A model generated the notes under the pieces. That model saw only the letters and a list, made by a program, of their open reading frames with translations, was not told where the DNA came from and made no database searches. From assembly GCA_031277095.1 (NCBI GenBank), contig JAISLU010000111.1:1-53192 (forward strand): a stretch of DNA of 53,192 nt, written 5' to 3'. This document shows, piece by piece, positions 32,669-40,064 of the stretch (position 1 is the stretch's first letter; each line of letters opens with the position of its first letter). The DNA comes from Synergistaceae bacterium (lineage in GTDB: Bacteria; Synergistota; Synergistia; Synergistales; Aminobacteriaceae). Made by a program: the position numbers and the translations under genes.

Positions 32669-33517
32669 ATGGCTGAGATTATAAAAGGTTCGAACGTCGC
32701 CGCAGGGATGAAAGAAACGCTTCTGTCGGAGCTGGAAAAGTTGAAGGCGCGGCACGTCGAACCCACCTTGGGCATTGTCCGGGTCGGGTCCCGGGCCGAC
32801 GATCTTGCTTACGAGCGCGGTATTCTGCGGCGCTTCGAGGAGTTGGGGATCGGGACGCGGATTTTCGAATTTCCCGAGACGATGAATGCCGGGGACTTTC
32901 TCGGGGAGTTCTCGAAGATCGACGCGTCACCGGATCTGCAGGGAATTTTGCTGTTCCGCCCCCTGCCGAAACACCTGGACGAAGAGACGATAAGGCGGTC
33001 CATCGACCCCTCGAAGGACGTGGACGGGATGAGCCCCTTGAACGTGGCCAAGGTCTTCGCGGGGGACGGAGAGGGGTTTGCGCCCTGCACCTCCGTCGCC
33101 GTCATGGAGCTGCTGTCCCACACGGGGGTGGACCTGACGGGCAAGAACGTGGTCATCATCGGCCGGAGTATGGTCATCGGACGTCCTCTGGCCATGTTGA
33201 TGATGAACCGAAACGCCACCGTCACCGTTTGCCACAGGAAAACCAGAAATACCCCCGAGATCTGCCGGGGAGCGGATATTCTCGTTGCGGCCGCGGGGCA
33301 GGCGCAGATGGTGACTCCCGCTTTCGTTTCCCCCGGCACCATCGTCATCGACGTGGGCATCAACATGAAAGACGGCAAACTGTGCGGAGACGTAGATTAC
33401 GACGCCGTGGCTCCCCTCGTCTCCATGATCACCCCCGCCCTTGGCGGCGTGGGCGCGGTTACCACCTCCGTGCTGGCCAAGCACCTTTTGAAGGCCGCCA
33501 CTAAGGGATTTCTATAG
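32669..33517 (+). CDS. folD: Methylenetetrahydrofolate dehydrogenase (FolD family) without the cyclohydrolase lysine
   Basis: 282 residues from ATG 32669 (AAGAAGGG upstream). It has the FolD folate and NAD(P) domains: GILLFRPLPKHLDEE, DVDGMSPLN, NVVIIGRSMVIGRPLAMLMM and TPALGGVGAVTTSVLAKH. The Y-x3-K motif that supplies the catalytic Lys for the cyclohydrolase reaction reads YERGI, with Ile instead of Lys. I recall the same change (YERGALKR) in FolD of some clostridia, which use a separate cyclohydrolase. It is therefore best read as a dehydrogenase only, with cyclohydrolase provided elsewhere. Confidence 0.9.
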   Translation: MAEIIKGSNVAAGMKETLLSELEKLKARHVEPTLGIVRVGSRADDLAYERGILRRFEELGIGTRIFEFPETMNAGDFLGEFSKIDASPDLQGILLFRPLPKHLDEETIRRSIDPSKDVDGMSPLNVAKVFAGDGEGFAPCTSVAVMELLSHTGVDLTGKNVVIIGRSMVIGRPLAMLMMNRNATVTVCHRKTRNTPEICRGADILVAAAGQAQMVTPAFVSPGTIVIDVGINMKDGKLCGDVDYDAVAPLVSMITPALGGVGAVTTSVLAKHLLKAATKGFL

Positions 33518-33597
33518 ACTTTTGCGGGAGCGCGGTTTAAACTAGAGGGACGTTCCCTGTGCCTGACTTCGCTCCGGTGAGGTCTTGCGCGGGAGGT

Positions 33598-33618
33598 CTC
33601 AGGGGATACTCACCTGAG
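33598..33618 (+). terminator. Hairpin after folD
   Basis: CTCAGG (33598-33603) pairs with CCTGAG (33613-33618) around nine bases, followed by CGTTTATT. A second small hairpin (AGGGA-CGT-TCCCT, 33546-33558) lies nearer folD. It could end the folD transcript or border the selC precursor. Confidence 0.4.
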
Positions 33619-33629
33619 CGTTTATTCAA

Positions 33630-33727
33630 GGGGGCGAGATTCGTCTGGTGACGGGCCCGGGCTTCAAACCCGGCGAGGGGTGGTTTGCGCCGTCCCTGGT
33701 GGGTTCGATCCCCACACGCCTCCGCCA
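33630..33727 (+). tRNA. selC: Selenocysteine tRNA (anticodon UCA)
   Basis: 98-base tRNA with encoded GCCA end. Anticodon stem-loop CCGGG-CTTCAAA-CCCGG gives anticodon TCA. The acceptor arm pairs GGGGGCGA (33630-33637) with ACGCCTCC (33716-33723), 8 bp with one wobble and a mismatch at the last pair. A long variable arm (AGGGGTGG … CCGTCCCT) and T-arm GTGGG-TTCGATC-CCCAC complete the shape. The 8-bp acceptor, extra-long variable arm and UCA anticodon are specific to tRNA-Sec. It implies that the organism reads UGA as selenocysteine through SelA/SelB, encoded elsewhere. The M20 gene starts 21 bases downstream, so the two are probably cotranscribed. Confidence 0.93.
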
Positions 33728-33748
33728 CAATATGGGGGAGGATTTTTG

Positions 33749-34942
33749 ATGAATATACTGGGCAACGCCGAAGCGATCGAGACACGAGTGAGAGAGTGGC
33801 GGCGCCATCTTCATGCGCATCCCGAGCTGGGGATGGAGACGGAAGCGACCGCCGCTTTCGTGGAAAAGGTCCTGAAAGAAATCGGAGTTTCGGATGTGAA
33901 ACGCTGCGGGGGAACGGGAGTCGTGGCCCTGGTTCAGGGACAGAAGGGCGGCGGATGCGTGGGCCTGCGGGCAGATATGGACGCCCTGCCGGTGAACGAG
34001 CGCAACGACCTGCCCTATAAGTCCGTGAACGCCGGAGCGGCCCACGTCTGCGGCCACGACGTACACACGGCCTGCCTTTTGGGCGCGGCTCAGGTGCTGC
34101 ACGACCTTCGATCGGAGTTTCAAGGGACGGTAAAACTGATCTTTCAGCCGGGCGAAGAGGGAGCGGGGGGCGCGGAGCGGATGATCGCGGACGGCGTGCT
34201 GCGGAGCCCGGAAATGCAGTCTATTTTTGCGTTCCACGTCTGGCCGGACCTGCCCGTGGGCACGTTGGGGTACCGCAGAGGCGCGGTTCTGGCCAGCGCG
34301 CAGGCCATCGAGATTCGCATCAAAGGCAAACAGGGACACGCCGCGCATCCCCACCGCTGCATCGATCCCATTCTGATCACAGGCCACGTCATATGCGCCC
34401 TTCAGTCCATCGTCGCCCGTGAAATGGCGCCCCTGGACACGGGGGTGCTGACCCTGGGGAAAATAACGGGGGGCACCGCGGGGAACATCATTCCCGAGGA
34501 GGTCGTCATCGAGGGAACCATACGCACCCTGTCCAAAAACGTGAACAGACAGATGATCCAGGCCGCCGGCCGCATCGTGGAAGGGACCGCGGCGATGCTG
34601 CGGGGCTCGGGCAGTTTCAAGGCTTTTCCGGGGCTGCCCCCCGTGGTCAATGACGACGCGCTGTTCGACATGATGCAGGAGTGCTTCCGGCGCAGCTTCG
34701 GCGAAGAACATATCCGCACGCTTCCCGAGCCCTCCATGGGAGGGGAGGACTTCGCCCTCTACCTGGAACATATTCCCGGCGCCCACTTCCGACTGGGCGT
34801 GGGGCAGGAAGGGCAGGACAACTTCCCCCTTCATTCCCCCGACTTCATCGCGGACGACGGGGGCATTTCCTACGGCGTTGCCGGCTTGGCCGCCTTGGCT
34901 CTCGACGGGCTGGCCCTGGGCGCGAAAAAATCCGGTATTTGA
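33749..34942 (+). CDS. M20 family amidohydrolase (aminoacylase/IAA-hydrolase type)
   Basis: 397 residues; ATG with GGGGGAGG eight bases upstream. Start WRRHLHAHPELGMET, metal-binding GLRADMDALPV, AAHVCGHDVHTACLLGAA (Cys and His ligands), catalytic FQPGEEGAGGAERMI, AFHVWPDLPVG, and PSMGGEDFALYLE. This is the M20D group that hydrolyses N-acyl amino acids or amino-acid conjugates. Intact and of normal length. purH follows 15 bases later. The immediate upstream neighbour is selC. Confidence 0.93.
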   Translation: MNILGNAEAIETRVREWRRHLHAHPELGMETEATAAFVEKVLKEIGVSDVKRCGGTGVVALVQGQKGGGCVGLRADMDALPVNERNDLPYKSVNAGAAHVCGHDVHTACLLGAAQVLHDLRSEFQGTVKLIFQPGEEGAGGAERMIADGVLRSPEMQSIFAFHVWPDLPVGTLGYRRGAVLASAQAIEIRIKGKQGHAAHPHRCIDPILITGHVICALQSIVAREMAPLDTGVLTLGKITGGTAGNIIPEEVVIEGTIRTLSKNVNRQMIQAAGRIVEGTAAMLRGSGSFKAFPGLPPVVNDDALFDMMQECFRRSFGEEHIRTLPEPSMGGEDFALYLEHIPGAHFRLGVGQEGQDNFPLHSPDFIADDGGISYGVAGLAALALDGLALGAKKSGI

Positions 34943-34957
34943 AGAGGCGCGGGGAAA

Positions 34958-36697
34958 ATGCCGACATGCAGAGTCCAACGCGCGCTGATCAGCGTCTCGG
35001 ATAAAAGAGGAGCGGCGGAGTTCGCCAGGGGGATGGTTGCGCTGGGAGCCGAGATCGTCTCCACGGGAGGAACTTATAAAACCCTTGTCGAGGCGGGAAT
35101 CCCCGCAATTTACATCTCCGACGTGACCCGCTTCCCCGAAATCCTGGGCGGACGGGTGAAGACCCTGCATCCCGCCGTTCACGGGGGAATCCTGGCCCGG
35201 CGGAGCGACCCCGGTCACAAAGAGGCTCTGCAAAAGGAGGGCATCGTCCCCATCGATTTGGTGGCCGTGAACCTCTACCCCTTTCAAGAGGTGGCGGCCC
35301 GCATGAAAAAAGCCGAAAAAAGCGGGCGCACGGAGGCCGGCGTTTTCTGGGACGAACTGATCGAGAACATCGACATCGGCGGGCCGGCGATGGTCCGTTC
35401 CGCCGCCAAAAATCACGAAGACGTGCTGATAGTGGTCCACCCGGAGGACTATTCATTTGTTTTGGCCCGCCTCCGGAAGGACGGAGACTGTACGAAGGAC
35501 GAGCGTGTTCGCCTGGCCCTGAAGGCTTTCCGGCACACGGCGGAGTATGACGCCTGCATTCACGAGACTCTGACGTCCCTGGGCCCTCCCCAGGAACTCG
35601 AAAGTTTGAAACCCGAAGGTTTGGAACCTGAAAGTTTAGAACCCAAGGATTTGGGGGAAACTTGCCCCCAGATCTTTCCTCAGACCTTCCCTCAGACCTT
35701 CCCCTCCCTCCAGATCTTCCCCCAGCGGCTTTCCCTGGAGGCCGAGAGGCTGTCCGTTCTGCGCTACGGAGAAAACCCGGGGCAGGCGGCCGCTCTTTAC
35801 CGGGACGTAGCCTGCGGGCCCGTGACCCAAGAATCTGTGAGTAACGGATCTTCTTTTGTCGACGCCCTTCAGATCCAGGGAAAAGAACTTTCCTACAACA
35901 ACTGGCTCGACGCGGACAGCGCCTTTAAAATCGTGCAGGAGTTGGACAGAGACCAGCCTGCCGCGGCCGTGGTCAAACACACCAATCCCTGCGGCGCGGC
36001 CTTGGGCGCCACCATCGAGGAAGCCTTCGGAAAAGCCTACGAGGCCGACCCGGTGTCGGCCTTCGGGGGCATACTCGCCGTCAATCGGCCGGTAACGAAA
36101 AATCTGGCCGAAGCCCTGCAAGAGGTGTTCTGGGAGGTGATCCTGGCCCCCGGCTACTCTCAAGAGGCGAGAACAATTCTGAGTTCGAAGCCCAACCTGC
36201 GCTTGCTGGAGGTCCCCGAGGCGGCCTGGTCTCTGGCCCCTTCGCTGGAGTGGCGGGGAATTCAAGGTGGTTTTCTCCTTCAGGAACGCGACCTTCAGAC
36301 CGCCCCTCCCGGCGCGTGGACCCCTGTCACCGCAAGACGTCCCACCGAAAGGGAGCTGGAGGATCTGTCCTTTGCCTGGAAGGTGGTTAAACAGGTGAAA
36401 TCCAACGCCATTGTCCTGGCGAAGGACCGTGCCACAGTGGGCATTGGTGCCGGTCAGATGAACCGCGTGGGGGCTGCGAAAATCGCCCTGGAACAGGCAG
36501 GCGAAAAGGCGCGGGGGGCTGTGCTGGCCTCGGATGCGTTTTTCCCCTTCGGCGACACGGTGCGATTGGCCGCGGAAAACGGGATAACCGCCATCGTTCA
36601 GCCCGGGGGCTCTCTCCGCGATCAGGAGTCTACCGACGCCGCGGACCGATTCGGCCTCGCGATGGTCCATACGGGTGTCCGCCATTTCAAACATTGA
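34958..36697 (+). CDS. purH: Bifunctional AICAR formyltransferase / IMP cyclohydrolase
   Basis: Last two steps of IMP synthesis. 579 residues, about 60 longer than usual. The N-terminal IMP cyclohydrolase domain opens RALISVSDKRGAAEFARG and contains FPEILGGRVKTLHPAVHGGIL; the C-terminal transformylase domain contains VVKHTNPCGAA, SAFGGILAVNR and LASDAFFPFGDTV. The extra length is a Pro/Glu-rich stretch (about residues 214-256) made of pentapeptides ESLKP-EGLEP-ESLEP and tetrapeptides QIFP/QTFP, at the junction of the two domains. Both catalytic domains look intact. Start ATG 34958 with CGCGGGGAAA. purD follows after a repeated ribosome-site region. Confidence 0.95.
   Translation: MPTCRVQRALISVSDKRGAAEFARGMVALGAEIVSTGGTYKTLVEAGIPAIYISDVTRFPEILGGRVKTLHPAVHGGILARRSDPGHKEALQKEGIVPIDLVAVNLYPFQEVAARMKKAEKSGRTEAGVFWDELIENIDIGGPAMVRSAAKNHEDVLIVVHPEDYSFVLARLRKDGDCTKDERVRLALKAFRHTAEYDACIHETLTSLGPPQELESLKPEGLEPESLEPKDLGETCPQIFPQTFPQTFPSLQIFPQRLSLEAERLSVLRYGENPGQAAALYRDVACGPVTQESVSNGSSFVDALQIQGKELSYNNWLDADSAFKIVQELDRDQPAAAVVKHTNPCGAALGATIEEAFGKAYEADPVSAFGGILAVNRPVTKNLAEALQEVFWEVILAPGYSQEARTILSSKPNLRLLEVPEAAWSLAPSLEWRGIQGGFLLQERDLQTAPPGAWTPVTARRPTERELEDLSFAWKVVKQVKSNAIVLAKDRATVGIGAGQMNRVGAAKIALEQAGEKARGAVLASDAFFPFGDTVRLAAENGITAIVQPGGSLRDQESTDAADRFGLAMVHTGVRHFKH
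35600..35723 (+). repeat. In-frame 15-bp and 12-bp repeats in the purH interdomain linker
   Basis: Four 15-bp units encode ESLKP, EGLEP, ESLEP and KDLGE; then four 12-bp units encode QIFP, QTFP, QTFP and QIFP. Two different units sit next to each other in one linker. Confidence 0.9.
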
Positions 36698-36703
36698 TGC
36701 GCC

Positions 36704-36757
36704 CACTGAAAGGTGACGTTCACTGAAGGTGACGTTTAAAAGAAGGTGACGTTCAAA
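36704..36757 (+). repeat. 17-bp x3 repeat duplicating the purD ribosome binding site
   Basis: Three copies of (C)ACTGAAGGTGACGTT occupy 36704-36753. Each contains AAGGTGA, and the last one is correctly spaced (eight bases) from the purD ATG. Confidence 0.9.
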
Positions 36758-38080
36758 ATGAAAGTTTTGCTTATCGGCAGCGGCGGGCGTGAGCACGCTT
36801 TGGCCTGGAAACTTTCCCAAAGCCCTCTATTGAAGAAACTTTATGCCGCGCCCGGCAATCCCGGAATAGAGAAAGTGTGGATGGAAAGTCTGTGGGCAGG
36901 AAACCCCCGGATAGAAAGGACACAGCTCGTGCCCCTGCAGACCACGGACTTGGACGGCCTTGCGGACTTTGCCCAGGGCGAGGGCATCGACCTGGCGGTC
37001 GTTGGGCCCGAAGCTCCGTTGGCTTTGGGGCTCGCCGACCGGCTGAGGGAGAAAAACGTGCCCTGTTTCGGGCCGGGAATGAAGGGCGCCCTTCTGGAGA
37101 GCTCCAAAAAATTCGCCAAAGAGTTCATGACGCGGCACGGGATTCCCACAGCCGCCTATCGCGCCTTTTCCTCCAAGGACGACGCAAAACGGTACCTCCA
37201 GTCCCTGCGGCGGGGTCCCATCGTGGTCAAAGCCGACGGCCTGGCCCAGGGCAAGGGCGTGGTCGTGGCGAAGAAGCTCGAGGAGGCCTCCTTTGCCCTG
37301 AACGCCATGATGGACGAGCGATTCGGGGACGCGGGCCGGGAGGTGGTCATCGAGGAGTGCCTGACCGGCGAGGAGATCTCGCTGCTGACCTTTGCCGACG
37401 GGAAGACGATCCTTCCGATGCTGCCCGTTCAGGATCACAAACGCGCCGGAGAGGGCGACAGGGGGCCGAACACAGGTGGAATGGGCACCTACGCGCCGGT
37501 ATCCGTGTTCACGCCGGAGGTGGCGGCGGTCGTGGACGAGCAGATCGTCCGCCCCCTGGAAAGGGCCCTGCGTCAGGAAGGTCTCGATTACCGAGGGTGT
37601 CTTTATATCGGGCTGATGCTCACGGCCCAGGGGCCCAAGGTCGTCGAGTTCAACGCCCGTTTCGGCGACCCGGAGACCCAGGTGCTGATGCCCCTGTTGA
37701 AGACGGACCTGCTGGACGTGGCTTACGCCTGCGCGAAGGGGGATTTGGGGGAACGCGCCTTGGAGTGGCGAGATGAGACGGCGGTTTGCGTGGTCTTGGC
37801 GTCGTCGGGGTACCCGGGAAAGTACGGTACAGGGTATCCCATCCAAGAGAGCATGGTGCCGAAGGAATTGGATCAAAACTCCTGGGTTTTTCACGCTGGG
37901 ACGGCAAAAAACGCCCGCGGGGAGTTGGTGACGGCCGGAGGCCGGGTTTTGGGGGTCACCGCCAGAGGGCATATTTTGGAAGAAGCGCTCCTTCGTGCGT
38001 ACGCCCGTGCGGAATGTATCCGGTACCAGGGACGCGTCTTTCGCCGTGACATCGCTTACCGGGAAATGGCCCGAAAATAA
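36758..38080 (+). CDS. purD: Phosphoribosylamine-glycine ligase
   Basis: 440 residues from ATG 36758. ATP-grasp enzyme making GAR from phosphoribosylamine and glycine. It opens MKVLLIGSGGREHALAWKL; ATP-grasp landmarks are GPIVVKADGLAQGKGVVVA, EECLTGEEISLL, DHKRAGEGDRGPNTGGMG and EFNARFGDPETQVLMPLL. A short insertion near residue 30 (GNPGIEK … GNPRIER) looks like a further local duplication. It is cotranscribed with purH. The C-terminal part is complete. Confidence 0.96.
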   Translation: MKVLLIGSGGREHALAWKLSQSPLLKKLYAAPGNPGIEKVWMESLWAGNPRIERTQLVPLQTTDLDGLADFAQGEGIDLAVVGPEAPLALGLADRLREKNVPCFGPGMKGALLESSKKFAKEFMTRHGIPTAAYRAFSSKDDAKRYLQSLRRGPIVVKADGLAQGKGVVVAKKLEEASFALNAMMDERFGDAGREVVIEECLTGEEISLLTFADGKTILPMLPVQDHKRAGEGDRGPNTGGMGTYAPVSVFTPEVAAVVDEQIVRPLERALRQEGLDYRGCLYIGLMLTAQGPKVVEFNARFGDPETQVLMPLLKTDLLDVAYACAKGDLGERALEWRDETAVCVVLASSGYPGKYGTGYPIQESMVPKELDQNSWVFHAGTAKNARGELVTAGGRVLGVTARGHILEEALLRAYARAECIRYQGRVFRRDIAYREMARK

Positions 38081-38107
38081 CGCATTTATGCTCAGGGGGA
38101 CGTATCT

Positions 38108-38135
38108 CGTGGAACGGATCCCGTGGAACGGATCC
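38108..38135 (+). repeat. Perfect 14-bp tandem duplication
   Basis: CGTGGAACGGATCC occurs twice without a gap between purD and the next gene. It is the cleanest copy pair in the window, and the unit is not a multiple of three. Confidence 0.95.
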
Positions 38136-38186
38136 CGTTCGTCGCGCATCTCCTTTCCCCCAACTTTTAGCGGAGGTGGTTGTTTT

Positions 38187-39146
38187 ATGAAAATCGAGGG
38201 ATTTTTCTTGTGGGGCATCACGGCGATGTTTTTGTTTTCCGCGGGCACTCCAGCGGCTGCGGCCGAAGTTCCCGGCACCTACACCGTCAAGGTGGGAGCT
38301 TTTCAGGTGAGCCTTTTGTCCGAGGGCCAATCGGACGGCAGCGGGGCGAACCTCATCGGGGCCGACGAGGCGATGATGAAAAAGTACGCTCCCGCCGGAA
38401 CGTACCCAACGGCGGTCAACGCCTTTCTTGTCCGTACACCGGACCGTCTCGTGCTGGTGGACGCCGGTTTCGGCAGGGAGCTTTTCACGAACCTGAAAAA
38501 ACTGGGCGTCGATCCGGAACAAATCAGCGCAGTGCTTCTCACCCACATGCACGGAGATCATATCGGCGGGTTGCTGGTGGGCGATAAAATCGCTTTCCCC
38601 AAGGCCAAACTCTACCTTGCGCGGCAGGAACGGGACTACTGGGCGAGCGAGGAGATCATGAAAACGTTTCCGGCGGACCGGCAGGGCGGCTTCAAAAACG
38701 CTCAAAAAACTCTGGCGGCCTACGGCGATGCCGTCCAGACCTTCGACCCCGGCGACCTTGGCGCCAAGTTTCTGCTGCCGGGGATCGCTGCCATCGCCGC
38801 TTTCGGACACACGCCGGGCCACACTCTCTACAGGGTGGAGTCCGAGGGGGCAAAGCTCCTGATTTGGGGCGACTTGACCCACGCGATGGCGGTCCAGATG
38901 CCTGAACCCCAGGTCGCCATGACTTATGACGTGGATCCTCAAATGGCTGCGGCCTCGCGGCTGGCTGTTCTGAAGTACGTTGCGGCCGAGAAAATCCCCG
39001 TCGCGGGAATGCACATCCCCTACCCCGGAATAGGAAACATCGCCCCCGCCTCGGAGGAAGGATCGGACGGAAAATCGAATGAAAAATCAGATGGGAAATC
39101 GGACGGGAAACCCGATGGAGGATATAAATTTACGCCTGCCCCATAG
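38187..39146 (+). CDS. Secreted metallo-beta-lactamase-fold hydrolase
   Basis: 319 residues; ATG with GGAGGTGG. A signal peptide (FFLWGITAMFLFSAGTPAAAA) precedes an MBL domain with the zinc motif LLTHMHGDHIGGL, then AFGHTPGHTLYRV, LLIWGDLTH and GMHIPYPGIG. This is the lactonase/AHL-hydrolase-like or general MBL hydrolase group; the substrate is unknown. The C-terminus ends in tetrapeptide repeats (GSDG, KSNE, KSDG, KSDG, KPDG) not part of the fold. A 14-bp hairpin starts in the last codons. Confidence 0.88.
   Translation: MKIEGFFLWGITAMFLFSAGTPAAAAEVPGTYTVKVGAFQVSLLSEGQSDGSGANLIGADEAMMKKYAPAGTYPTAVNAFLVRTPDRLVLVDAGFGRELFTNLKKLGVDPEQISAVLLTHMHGDHIGGLLVGDKIAFPKAKLYLARQERDYWASEEIMKTFPADRQGGFKNAQKTLAAYGDAVQTFDPGDLGAKFLLPGIAAIAAFGHTPGHTLYRVESEGAKLLIWGDLTHAMAVQMPEPQVAMTYDVDPQMAAASRLAVLKYVAAEKIPVAGMHIPYPGIGNIAPASEEGSDGKSNEKSDGKSDGKPDGGYKFTPAP
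39060..39119 (+). repeat. In-frame 12-bp repeats at the MBL protein C-terminus
   Basis: Five 12-bp units encode GSDG-KSNE-KSDG-KSDG-KPDG after the end of the catalytic domain. Confidence 0.9.
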
Positions 39147-39165
39147 CGCCCGGGGCGGGCGTAAA
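39129..39165 (+). terminator. Strong hairpin at the end of the MBL gene
   Basis: 39129-39142 pairs with 39152-39165 over 14 bp with one wobble, loop of nine bases. The left arm lies within the last codons and reaches the stop. No T-run follows, but the neighbours converge here, so a terminator working in both directions is likely. Confidence 0.6.
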
Positions 39166-39176
39166 CGCAATTCAAC

Positions 39177-39210
39177 CTTAAAATCCAGACTTAAATTTCA
39201 GACTTAAAAT
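39177..39210. repeat. Degenerate CAGACTTAAA repeat
   Basis: Three copies of (C)AGACTTAAAATT-like units between the convergent MBL and crotonase genes. Confidence 0.65.
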
Positions 39211-39233
39211 TGCTGTTTGTGTCCGACGGGTGC

Positions 39234-40010
39234 CTATTTCCCTTTAAACTCCGGCTTCCTTTTTTCCAGGAAGGCTTTGAGGCCCTCTTTCGCGTCTTCC
39301 GTGACGAAAACGGCGCCGGAGACTTCTTCTTCATAATTCAGCGCGTCCGCAAGGGTCTTGTTCAGGCCGTTGTTGACCAGGTACTTGTTGTACTTTATCG
39401 CTATAGGCGCTTTGCTCACAATCTCTTTCATCAGTTTTTCGGCCTCTGGAAGCAAATCGGCGTGTTCTACGATCCTGTTGACGATACCCAGCGCCTTCGC
39501 TTCCTCGGCTTTGATGTTTTTCCCGGTAAAAAGCAGCTCCTTGGCCACCATCGGCCCCACAATCCTGGGCAAACGCTGGGTCCCGCCATAACAGGGGTTC
39601 ACCCCGAGGTCGATCTCCGGCAGTCCGAAGAGCGCCTTGGAGCTGGCGATGACGATATCGCAGGCAAGCACCAGTTCCGTCCCTCCGCCCAGGGCGTAGC
39701 CGTTTACGGCCGCAATGATCGGTTTTCCCAGATTATCGAATTTGTCGAACAAATCGTGGGCCATCTTCGACATGTTCCTGACGCCTTTTTCGTCCGTGGG
39801 GATTTCTGAAATGTCGGTCCCCGCGCAGAAGGCTCGGCCATTTCCGGTGATGACGACCCCCCGGATATCCTCGTCTCCCGCTATCGCGTCGATGGCTTTT
39901 CCGAGTTCCGCTTTCGTGTTCATGAGGAGCGCGTTGAGGGCTTTGGGGCGGTTGAGGGTGATGAACGCGATATGGTCTCTTACTTCGTAAACGATGTCCT
40001 TGTACTCCAT
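39234..40010 (-). CDS. Enoyl-CoA hydratase/isomerase family protein
   Basis: 258 residues, usual crotonase length. Oxyanion-hole segments are AFCAGTDIS and ALGGGTELVLACD; the two catalytic Glu positions are filled (GTELV and LPEIDLG). It reads NPCYGGTQRLPR where crotonases usually have PGxGGTQ. Probable hydration of an enoyl-CoA in the carboxylate-degrading block. It lies 55 bases behind the carboxyltransferase gene and is separated from the main operon by a terminator at 41690-41729. Confidence 0.88.
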   Translation of the reverse strand: MEYKDIVYEVRDHIAFITLNRPKALNALLMNTKAELGKAIDAIAGDEDIRGVVITGNGRAFCAGTDISEIPTDEKGVRNMSKMAHDLFDKFDNLGKPIIAAVNGYALGGGTELVLACDIVIASSKALFGLPEIDLGVNPCYGGTQRLPRIVGPMVAKELLFTGKNIKAEEAKALGIVNRIVEHADLLPEAEKLMKEIVSKAPIAIKYNKYLVNNGLNKTLADALNYEEEVSGAVFVTEDAKEGLKAFLEKRKPEFKGK

Positions 40011-40064
40011 GACTGTCCCTCTTTTCGAATTTTTTTATTTTATCCTGTTTTTTATTTCATTTCG

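Noticed and set aside
33630..33749. tRNA-associated integration site for a genomic island
   Set aside because: No duplicated tRNA 3' end, integrase or foreign gene follows; the next genes are housekeeping (M20, purH, purD).
33749..34942. A selenoprotein directly downstream of selC
   Set aside because: The M20 frame is complete without an in-frame TGA and has standard metal ligands; no selenocysteine codon is visible in any gene of the window.
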